Origin: Casuarina equisetifolia
Taxonomy: Eukaryota; Streptophyta; Magnoliopsida; Fagales; Casuarinaceae
Direction of reading: 5' to 3'
NCBI GenBank assembly: GCA_028551475.1
Contig: CM052357.1
Coordinates: 5,999,931 to 6,063,930, forward strand
DNA: 64,000 nt
Part shown: positions 13,995 through 23,591 of the stretch, in pieces
Layout of the letters: every line of letters starts with the position of its first letter
How positions within the stretch are numbered: position 1 is the stretch's first letter
The notes under the pieces: generated by a model
Database searches by the model: none
What the model saw: the letters and a program-made list of their open reading frames with translations, nothing else
Told to the model about the DNA's origin: nothing
Program-made: the position numbers and the translations under genes

Positions 13995-14261
13995 TTTTGT
14001 AGATGTGGGTATTGGTGTAACTGTTTTTTGTAAATTTGGTTACTATGTCTATTTGTGTAACAGTTGGTCTAAATTCTGTAAGTTTTTGTGGAATTATTGT
14101 AAATTTTTGTGAAATTGTTGGAATGAAGAAATAGTGACCAACTAGAAAGAGGAGTAGTGTGAAGAGGCTTTGTTGAAAAGGAGTAGCAAGAAGAGGTTTT
14201 ATTGTTTTAATATTTTTTTTTTTTTTAGTTTGCTGATTCAATTTTACAAGGAACAATTATT
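13995..14261 (+). repeat. 284-bp partial duplication inside the array
   Basis: The 3' part of the third full unit, from ttttgtagatgtgggtattgg at 13711 to the unit end, is repeated starting at 13995, a step of 284 bp. A 10-15 base filler (about 13982-13994) sits at the joint. The second copy also carries the unit-end block with accaactagaaagaggagtag. Confidence 0.8.
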
Positions 14262-15480
14262 AGTAAAAGGTAAAGAAGGATTAACACCTTTACACTACAC
14301 TATTGTAAAGGACAATACTTTACTTCTTGATATATTTCTAGATGTTTACCCAAAATCTATTTTGGACCTTATTTCTTTGTCCCAAAATATGTTCCAAATT
14401 CCATTCACACATAATTGAGTCAAAACTTTTAACTTTTTGGTTGAAAGAGTTAATCTTTTTCTCAAATCCTTGGACACTCCAACCATTATTTCTATTGTAG
14501 AAGTTTTTAAGATGAGAAATAGAGGAGGGCAACAGGTGGTCGCAATGGTTGAAAGGAAGGAAGACACTTTGTTGCGGCCCATCAATCAAGGTATGGACTT
14601 GAAAGGTCATGTACACATGGAAGCTAAGCAATAGGGTGCACTGGGGCAACAAGAGGTTATGGAAGCTAGGGGGTAGGGGATGTGGCATGGCAACAACAAA
14701 TTTTGGATAAGGCATAACAACAAAATCAAGCATTTCTTGAAAGCACCAAAAAATTTTGACAACTTTTAACTCATTCCAAAAGATTTCCAAAATCGGCAAC
14801 CACAAAATAAAATCAGAGTTGTATATTATTACTTATCATCTTTACAATGACTGCCTACTTTACTGCATTATGCGTTCCTCCAGGAAGAGTTTGGGTGGAA
14901 TTAATTCTTGGACACCACCTTATTGGGACCTTAATTTTATAACATGAACATTTTATTTTTATTGTGATCTTAAGTTGGATATCAATATTTTTGTCAATAT
15001 CTAAGCTAGTCTCCCTTTTTCCTAAAGGCTTTAAAAATGTTTTTTGCTTTTTATTTCTAGTTGGTTTATGATTATTTACTTTGTTATTATGGGATTAGCC
15101 TTGTATCCAAAGTCAAAGTCGTTCTCCCACTTAAAATTTTATGGCATCATGATTGGGCATACAATTTTCTACTTTGTCATTGTATTTCATAACTACATAC
15201 CCCCTTCTTCCACAGAATCTGTAGCTATGGGTATTGGTGTAATTGTTTTTCTAAATTCGGTAACTATGTCTATTTGTGTAACAGCTTACCCAAATTCTAT
15301 AAGTTTTTATGGAATTGTTGTAAATTTTTGTAGAATTGTTGAAATGAATAAATAATGACCAACTGAAAAAAGTAGTAGTGTGAAAAGGCTTAGTTGGAAA
15401 AGAGTAGCAAGAAGAGGTTTTATTGTTTTAATCTTTTTTTATTTTAGTTTGTTAATTCAATTTGACAAGGAATTGATATC

Positions 15481-16570
15481 AGTAAAAGGTAAAGAGTGAT
15501 TGATGTCTCTATACTACATTGTTGTAGAGGACAATACTTTACTTCTCAATAGATTTTTGGATATCTAAGCTAGTCTCCCTCTTTCCTAAAGGCTTTAAAA
15601 ATGCTTTTTGCTTTTTATTTCTAGTTTTTTTTATGACTATTTACTTTGTTATTGTGGGATTAGCCTTATATCCAATGTCAAAGCCATTCTCCCACTTAAA
15701 ATTTTATGGCATCATGGTTGGGCACATGATTTTCTACTTTGTCATTGTATTTCGCAATTACATACCCGCCTTCTTCCACAAAATCTGTAGCCATGGGTAT
15801 AAGTGTAACTATTTTTCCAAATTATGTAATTATGTCTATTTATGTAATAGCTAGCTAAATTGTATAAGTTTTTGTGGAATTATTGGAATGAAGAAATAGT
15901 GACCAACTAAAAAGAGAAATAGTGTGAAGAGGCTTAGTTGAAAAGGAGTAACAGGAAGAGGTTTTATTGTTTTAATCTTTTTTATTTTAGTTTGCTGATT
16001 CAGTTTAACAAGGAATTGATATTAGTAAAAGGTAAAGAATGATTAATGTCTCTATGCTACATGTTGTAAAGGACAATACTTTACTTCTTAGTAGATTTTT
16101 GGATATCTAAGCTAGTTTCCTTCTTTCCTAAAGGCTTTAAAAATGATTTTTGCTTTTTATTTCCAATTTGGTTTATGGCTATTTACTTTGTTGTTGCGCA
16201 ATTAGCCTTATATCCAAAGTCAAAGCCATTCTCCCACTTAAAATTTTATGGCATCATGGTTGGGCATACAATTTTCTACTTTGTTGTTGTATTTCGCAAC
16301 TACATACCCCTTTTCTTCCACAGAATCTGTAGCCGTGGGTATTGGTGTAATTGTTTTTTCCAAATTATGTAACTATGTTTATTTTTGTAATAGCTAACCT
16401 AAATTTGATAAGTTTTTTGTGGAATTGTTGGAATGAAGAAATAGTGACCAACTAAAAAGAAAAGTAGTGTGAAGAGACTTAGTTGGAAATGAGTAATAGG
16501 AAAAGGTTTTATTGTTTTAATCTTTTTTTTTATTTTAGTTTGCTGATTTAGTTTGACAAGGAATTGATAT
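15481..16570 (+). repeat. Two adjacent short units sharing one internal deletion
   Basis: Units starting at 15481 and 16024 are only 543 and 547 bp. In both, the ankyrin-like segment jumps at ggatatctaagctag directly to the region normally about 680 bp further on. In full units the left side reads ttggatatctatcc and the right side gatatctaagctag, so the joint lies in an 8-base microhomology, gatatcta. Identical joints mean one deletion followed by duplication of the short unit. Confidence 0.85.
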
Positions 16571-19500
16571 CGGTAAAAAATAAAGAATAATTGATGTCTC
16601 TATGCTACATTGTTGTAGAGGACAATACTTTACTTCTCGATAGATTTTTGGATATCTATCCAAAATCTATTTTGGACCTTACTTCTTTGTCCCAAAATGT
16701 GTTCCAAATTTCACTCACACATGATCAAGTCAAAGCTTTTAACTTTATGGTTGAAAAAGTTAATCTTTTTTTCAAATCCTTGGACACTCTAAACCTTATT
16801 TCTGTTGTAAAAGTTTTTAAGATGAGAAATAGAAAAAGGTGCTTGCAATGGTTGAAATGAAGGAAGATGCTTTGTTATGGCCCAACAATCAAGATATGGA
16901 CCTGAAAGCTCATGTATGTATGGAAGCTAAGTAGTTAGGTGCACCGAGGCAGCAAAAGGTTATGGAAGCCAAGGGTCAAGGGGACATAGCATGGCAACAA
17001 TAACTTTTGGATGAGGCATGACAACAAAGTCATGCGTTCCTTTTAAGCGCCAAAAAATTTTAACAACTATTTACTTGTTCCAAAAGATTGCCAAAATCAG
17101 CAACTACATAAGAAAATCGGAGTTGTAAGTTATTACTTATCATCTTTATGATTACTTGCTTTACTACGTTATACACTCCTTCAAAAGGAGTATGGGCTGA
17201 ATCAATTCTTGAACACCACCTTGCAAAGACCTCAGTTTTGCAATGTGAACATTTTATTTTTATTGCAATCTTAAGTGGGGTATCAATTTTTTTTTTTGAT
17301 ATATAAGCTAGTCTCCTTATTTCCTAAAGGCTTTAAAAATACTTTTTTCTTTTTCTTTCTAGTTTGGTTTATGACTATTTACTTTGTTATTGCAAAATTA
17401 GCCTTATGTCTAAAGTCAAAGATGTTCTTCTAATTAAAATTTTATGGCATCATGGTTGGGCATATAATTTTCTACTTTGTCATTGTATTTCGCAACTACA
17501 TACCTTCCTTCTTCCACAAAATATGTAGCTATGGGTATTGGTGTAATTGTTTTTGCAAATTCTGTAACTATGTCTATTTGTGTAACAACTGGCCCAAATT
17601 ATGTAAGTTTTTGTGGAATTGTTGGAATAAAGAAATAGTGACCAACTGAAAAAAGGAGTAACGTGAAAAGGCTTAGTTGGAAAGGAGTAGTGTGAAGAGG
17701 CTTGTTTTAATCTCTTTATTTTTTAGTTTGTTGATTCAGTTTGACAAGGAATTAATATCAATAAAAGGTAAAGAAAGATTTATGCCTCTACGCTACACTG
17801 TTGTAAGGAACAATACTTTACTTCTCGGTAGATTTATGGATATCTATCCAAAATCTATTTTGAACCTTACTTCTTTGTCTCAAAATGTATTCCAAATTGC
17901 ACTCACACATGATCAAGTCAAAGCTTTTAACTTTATGGTTAAAAGAGTTAACCTTTTTTTTCAAATCCTTGAACACTCCAACCATTATTTTTGTTGTAGA
18001 AGATTTTAAGATCAGAAATAGTATAGGGCAAGGGGTGCTCACAATAGTTGAAATGAATGAAGATGCTTTGTTGTGACCTAGCAAATCAAGGTATGGACTT
18101 GGAAGCTCATGTACGCATGGAAGATGGGAAGTAGGGTGCACCAAGGCAACAAAAGGTTGTGGAAGCCAGGGGGTAAGGGGATGTGGCATGGCAACACCAA
18201 CTTTTAGACAAGGCATAACAACAAAATCAATCATACATTCCTTGAAAGTGCCAAAAAATTTTGACAACTTCTAACTCATTCCAAAAGATTGTCAAAATCA
18301 GTAACTATAAAAGAAAATCGAAGTTGTACGCTATTACTTGTCATGTTTATAATGATTGTCTACTTTATTGTGTTATGCACTCCTCCAGGAGATGTGTAAG
18401 CTAAATCAACTCCCAAACACCACTTTGCAGGGACCTCAGTTTTGCAACATGAACATTTTATTTTTATTGTGATCTTAAGTGGGGTATCAATATTTTTGTC
18501 GGTATATAAGCTAATCTCCCTCTTTCCTAAAGGCTTTAAAAATTCTTTTTGCTTTTTATTTCCAGTTTGGTTTACTATTTACTTTGTTATTGCGAGGTTA
18601 GCCTTGTGTCCAAAGTCAAAACCATTCTCCCAGTTAAAATTTTATTGCATTATGGTTGGGATATGATTTTCTACTTTGTTGTTGTATTTTGCAAACTACA
18701 TAGCCCCTTCTTCTGCATAATCTGTAGTTGTGGGTATTGGTATAACTATTTTTGCAAATTCTATAACTATGTCTATTTGTGTAATAGTTGGCCCAAATTC
18801 TATAAGTTTTTGTAGAAATGTTGTAAGTTTTTGTTGAATTGTTCAAATGAAGAAATAGTGACCAACTAGAAAGAGGAGTAGTGTGAAAAGGCTTAGTTGA
18901 AAAGGAGTTGCAGGAAGAGGTTTTATTGTCTTTTTAATCTTGTTTTATTTTATTTTGCTGGTAACATGTTTTGAATTTTGTATTGACTGCCTTAAAGTTA
19001 TTTTAAATGATTTAATTTTATTAAAAAAATGGATAACAGCCAAAATAAAATTATGATGCATTTACCGCAAACCTTTTTTTCTGAGTAAAGTTGAATTTCA
19101 AAAAATTTGTACCCTTTCTCATCTTGCATTTACCGATACATTTACCACTTACAATTGATCCATATTTATGTATGCAGGAAAAAGCTACTCACTCTGCTAG
19201 GTGCTTTCGTATGTGTTGGTCCACAAAGTCACGGATAAAGACAACAAGCTTGGGGTAGGAGAACCATTACCTGGAGTGCAACCAAATATACTTTCCAATG
19301 TAGACCTATACACTGTGGAGAAAGAACTGTATTTGGGATCTAAATGTCAAGTAGAAGACACCCCGAATCCATGGCAGTCTTGGATGATCATGCTCAAGAG
19401 TGGCAACATGGATACTTTTGCAAGCAAGTGCCCCAAAAATGGCCATATAGTTGGTCCTTTTTGCCCTGGAACATTGTACCCTTGTTTAGGAAAAGGGTGC

Positions 19501-19616
19501 ATGAACCAACCTGCAATTATTATGACTACCACATCGTAGGGGCTTAATGGGACTACCCTCAAAGGAAGGTTTTATGGGTCATGGGACTTGGATGCATATC
19601 TTAGCAAAGTTTTAGT

Positions 19617-20137
19617 GTTAGGAACTTGCTGTGTGGATCGTTTCACCGGATTATACAATGGCTGAATATCCTCCAACCACGGCTGATAATGCTGCTTCTT
19701 TCCTATTTTGGTGAGGAAATGAGGGAATAGATAGATAAAAGGTTTTCCTTAGAGGGGAAAACAACCACATACATCAACTAGGTTTTGCTTTTTTCTTCCC
19801 TAATCTGTCAGATCACCTACTTATAAGCCTCCCCTGATACTTCTCTACGAGGGGCGGAACACCTTAACATTTTCTCGACTTATACAAGCAAAAGGCTAGA
19901 GGTATTGTTGTCCTTACAATCATAAATGCTAGCTAGTTACAAGTGAATTTAACTAACAAGACACCTAGGACCATGCTCTTTAATTGTTAAGGTTGCTTCA
20001 CGGAATTCTTCTTACAAAAAAGCCTTTCTCCCCATTCTACAACGATCATGGGTCTAATTCGTAGGTACCTTCACATCAAAAGGTTGTGGGTCCTTTTTGC
20101 CTTCCCGGATGCCAACTCAGCATCCACTAGTCCTTCC
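19617..20137. mobile_element. Unknown insert of about 0.5 kb in pseudogene exon 2
   Basis: Exon 2 of copy 2 matches the paralogue up to agcaaagttttagtg (about 19616) and resumes at gtgacatttcttaccattcgg (about 20135). The intervening 0.5 kb is foreign. It starts tgttaggaacttgc, contains a TATA-like ttataagcc near 19820, and has no open frame of note. Length and the TG start would fit a solo LTR, but no clear CA end or 5-bp target duplication was established. Confidence 0.5.
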
Positions 20138-22850
20138 CCGTGACATTTCTTACCATTCGGTAACTTGGGAAAAGGAAGTTGGCAAGGGAAGTTGGCTTTT
20201 TCATCGTGTCTTGAGGACTTCAACAAAGTATCCGTAGTTGATGCTTTACTTAAGATCAGATGCCACCCAAGGGCTTTCAAGGGGTTACCATTACCAAACC
20301 CGAGGGATGTCTAAAAATTGTAAGAAAATCTTTGTCTTCTTCCATAAATGATTTGTAGCTAGGTTGGTCGGTAATTAACTTCTCTGTCCCATCAAGTCCC
20401 AATGTCGTTCCTTCATTGATGACCATAGGTTGGTGCTTGCCAGAAAATGTTGAACTCGGTGTCAATATCCATGGACTTGATTCACCTAACTTTATTCCAA
20501 AAAGAAAGTAAATTGTAGAAAACATCCAAAACCATCAACATCATGCCCTTCTATCAGCTTTCCTTGAAAGCAAAATATCAGTGGGGGATGAACATTAAGT
20601 TGATGTATACAACGTATGTATTATGCAGATCCTAGGGTCACCAAACTTCAGAGTGAGGTTCACTCTAATGTGATTAAAGGTGGTAGTCCAACCATTCAAG
20701 TCTACCTGATGGACAGTGGCAGCATTTGGAAGAACAATGGCCAGCCTTGTGATGGCGATGTGAGTATATATATGTCACCAGAAACAGTGAAATGATCATC
20801 AATCCAAGCACCATTGCCAAGTGCAGTCTAGGGAATTTCACGACCTACCCACCTTATCACACATTCGCCAATGGGACAAGGATTCATCGAGATGACACTG
20901 CCCGATTCCCTTATGCAGCCTACCATGTACACTTTCACCAGGGAATGCATAGAATCTTGAGGAGCCTTTCAATTTGTGTGATCTATACAGCAATCCTTAG
21001 CCTCAGGAGATACTGCAGATTATGCTACACCCTGTTTGGGGTGAATATGCGTATCCCACAAAGCTAGGGGAGTGTTGGATTGGGGATCCAAGGACGTGGG
21101 ATCTTGACGTTGGGATGCTATCTCAGTCACTTTACTTTTACCAAGTCTAATTTCTCTCTACAATTTTTGTGGGTGGAAACCAAATTTCCTCCAAATCTTC
21201 GGTGACTGAAGTTCGATTCTTTGCAGGAACCAGGCACTCCACCAGCAAGAAGGCAGTGGATGTCAAAGATTTGGGGACTAAAATCTTCAATGACCTGACC
21301 AAGTTACTGAATGGACTGTTAGTGATTTCGACGTCCTGATACCTGAGCAATGCCGCATCCAAAAGGCGCACTACCTTCAGCTAACAGCAACGAAACTATG
21401 AGGCAAAGAAAGTTCTATCCAAAGGGTAAAATTTTCAGAGCATTTTCTTTTTCTTTTTCTTGTTTTTTTTGGTTTGTAAGAAAAATTCAAAGCTTGGGAT
21501 TTTAGAGCTTAAGACAGTGTTCGACTGCACTAGGGAACGTAATCGTGAGCTAAACTATCCCTCTGCTGCACTGATATCAACTGAAAAAACTAGTGGAGCT
21601 ATATAACAATAAAATATAAGAATTTTCCTTAAGGATATCTAAGTATTTATCTAAGAATTTTCATTAAGGTTGGCCTAGACTCTTATATTGGGCATGCATT
21701 ATATCATTTTTCTTTTAAGACAACCTCATCCTTAAGGTTGGCCTAGACTCTCTTGAATGCAAGTGGCAACCTCCATGCAACTCAGCTCTGTCCGCTCTCA
21801 CCCTTTCCTTTTCCCAAGAGGATATACTCGGAGCTTGATAATGCCTTTCGAGCCCTCGGCTTCTCTCTAGTGGTCTTCGACGCTGCTCTTCTCTTCTAGC
21901 TTCTTGCTTCTTGCTTCTAGTTTCCCGCACACCCTGGTTCGTCGTGCCTCAAACAGAAAGGCCAGTTTGGCTCCTTTATCTTCTAAACGGGGTGGCAAGA
22001 CAGCTCCTCTGTCATCTCAGTTGGCCATGGCTTCTCTACCATTTGATCCACGGTTGTTCTGCCCATTAGTTCTGGGGACTGAACTCAAGGAACTGGATGG
22101 CAACTTCGGCTTAAAGAGGTTGCATTTTGGACGCACGGGCTCCCTTCTAGTAAAACTCAGACTATTTGCAAGCCATGGAACGAATACAAGCCATTTAACG
22201 ACAACTCGCGGCAGTCAAGGTTTAGCTTTTAGGAAATAAAACCAGGTCCAACTTACATGGGCCAATTAATTTATATCTATTCTAGTACGGGCCTTTGTGA
22301 GCTTAAGACTTACATACAAAATACCTGTCTAATGGACTTATCTGCCTAACATTGTATACAATAAAGGTTACATGGCTAGGCCAGGAAGGTGTACGCATTA
22401 GCTTTCTTCTCTAACTTCCAATATGCCTAGGATGGATGCCTTGCACTTCCAAGCATCCTGACTATTGCATTCAATCACTTTAGGTAGGCTCACAACAAAC
22501 AAACCCTTGCTAGGAAAATCTCCCTTTCTTCGTTCTAATTTGTATTGGGTGTTGGAGTAAAATTAAGAGAAGGCACTTCTAAGTATTCTATGTTAAAAAC
22601 TGCATAAAAATCTTGTTAGAAGACCTAAAGCTTAAATTCAAAAGCTAGCTCAATTATAACATTTTCTTTTATTTAAATTTTATTATAAAAAAAGAGCATA
22701 TATTTGATATACAATTTTCATCTTGCATATATACTTTGCGGGTTGAATAACATTGGATTCAACGTTTTATGAAATAAAATAAAATAAATTTAATCTAAAT
22801 TTTAATATTATATTAAAATATTTAAAAGTTTAATTTAAAAATAAAAAATT

Positions 22851-22874
22851 AATATATATATATATATATATATA
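22851..22874. repeat. (TA)n microsatellite
   Basis: About twelve uninterrupted TA dinucleotides in very AT-rich flanking DNA. Confidence 0.9.
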
Positions 22875-23559
22875 CTTTATTTGTTACTTTATTAAAATTT
22901 TTATCTTGCACACAAATTTTATTTCTTTTTAATTCTAGCTACACGAACCTTAAGTTGAGAAATTTGATTTCTATGATAAACTCGACGAAGAAGGCTGTAC
23001 CACTCTCTGACAACGCAGGAGGTACAAGCGACTCTGCTGCTGCACAAGCCTACCTTTTCTGACTTCTGTGTATGTTTTGCTGTTTTGATTTCAGAAGCAA
23101 TAGCTGCTGAGACATGTGCTTTTTCAGTTTCTGTTTGCACAGAAGAATTAACCTTTTCAGACTCACCAAAATGACTATTTTTCTAGTCTGAAAAGGTGAC
23201 TAAGTCGTGTTTACTTATGTCATCAACAGAAATAGATGCAAATAAACTATCCCGCTGATTTCTGCATGCGTGTTAACCGTGTACACGTTTTTGACCCAAC
23301 TACAGCCTAAATCTCACATGTTTATTCTTCTTTTGTCATTGTTTCACTAAACAAATGCACGCAATTCAAATCCTGAGTCACTAAAGCAGCCTTTCTTTTG
23401 TTTAGATCTTGTTTTTCAACGCCACCAAAGGTTCTTCCGTGTTAAAAAATGTCATAATACGATTGGGTTAATTGGTTAAACATGTAAAACAGAGCACCCT
23501 TAACCTAGAATGACCTTTTGGGACCTATCACATGTTTGGAAAGGTGACTAGTCCCCCCT

Positions 23560-23591
23560 CCATTAATACCATTAATACCATTAATACCATA
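23560..23591. repeat. 9-bp tandem repeat (ttaatacca)
   Basis: About three consecutive copies of ttaatacca, the last followed by a partial copy. Confidence 0.85.

Larger units (their letters stand above)
10312..18960 (+). repeat. Tandem array of about nine ankyrin/PGG pseudogene units, 1.2-kb period
   Basis: Units begin at the marker agtaaaaggtaaag or a variant: 10312, 11537, 12753, 13978 (a 284-bp partial step), 14262, 15481 (short), 16024 (short), 16571 and 17760, ending about 18960. Full units are 1.19-1.23 kb. Each contains, in order: an ankyrin-like segment (GLTPLHYTIVKDNTLLLD, then YPKSILDLTSLSQNVFQI); a linker; a PGG-type membrane start (LLLVIFIMIACFIALCTPLG, then RVW) with EHFIFI and LSGISIFLS; more hydrophobic stretches (PKGFKN, GIMVGHTIFYFVIVF); and an end block with gaccaactagaaagaggag. 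Every unit is broken by stops or frameshifts. The layout resembles plant ankyrin proteins with a C-terminal PGG membrane domain (ACD6-like superfamily), so the array is a degenerate gene-fragment satellite. Confidence 0.85.
9827..19028 (+). mobile_element. 9.2-kb insert in pseudogene intron 1 carrying decayed ankyrin/PGG gene copies
   Basis: Absent from the paralogous intron (1892-2312) and flanked by an imperfect 14-bp direct repeat. The left edge is pyrimidine-rich like a 5' leader, followed by an ATG at 9886 whose frame closes after 15 codons (MASKSFFPPSTSYLM). Decayed ankyrin-like coding then runs at about 9950-10310 (for example HGRVDLFLEILNLQPHF and SSCLTPLRCLID). The tandem array follows at 10312-18960, and the right edge is AT-rich, ending in six or seven A just before the repeat. 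The direct repeats and A-rich end suggest LINE-mediated integration of a gene copy. A non-autonomous element that captured a gene fragment is the alternative. Neither a transposase nor terminal repeats were seen. Confidence 0.6.
9324..21365 (+). pseudogene. Broken paralogue of the secreted-protein gene
   Basis: Exon remnants are 9324-9587, 19178-20329 (interrupted), 20629-21145 and 21227-21365, in the order of the intact gene at 1627-3977. Exon 1 keeps the start (MAKHRETPC) but has an extra base in the signal-peptide region and stops after about 31 codons. Exon 2 has a stretch nearly identical to the paralogue (19201-19539: VTDKDNKLGVGEP, then KELYLGSKCQVED), then a TAG and a roughly 0.5-kb insertion. 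Exon 3 has small indels that break the frame. The base before the exon 3 donor has changed from G to A. Intron 1 has grown from about 420 bp to about 9.6 kb by the ankyrin insert. No intact product is possible. A short chimeric transcript cannot be excluded. Confidence 0.88.
5718..21640. repeat. Segmental duplication, copy 2 (expanded by insertions)
   Basis: Colinear with 31-4215 once insertions are removed. Matching landmarks are 5718 with 31, about 6911 with about 1300, 9140 with 1447, 9324 with 1627, 19178 with 2313, 20629 with 3248, 21227 with 3846, and about 21640 with about 4215. Non-matching blocks are about 6950-9135 (LINE and unknown sequence), 9827-19028 (ankyrin array) and about 19617-20137 (unknown insert). 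The copy is about 12 kb longer than copy 1. The duplication therefore predates these insertions. Confidence 0.85.

Noticed and set aside
10878..18666. Many separate small membrane-protein genes with similar hydrophobic frames
   Set aside because: They are corresponding parts of the tandem array units and each is cut by stops or frameshifts; they are pseudogene repeats and not independent genes.
10312..18960. CRISPR-like or centromeric satellite array
   Set aside because: The 1.2-kb units carry decayed coding sequence and sit between exons of a pseudogene. The period is far too long for CRISPR and only about nine units exist.
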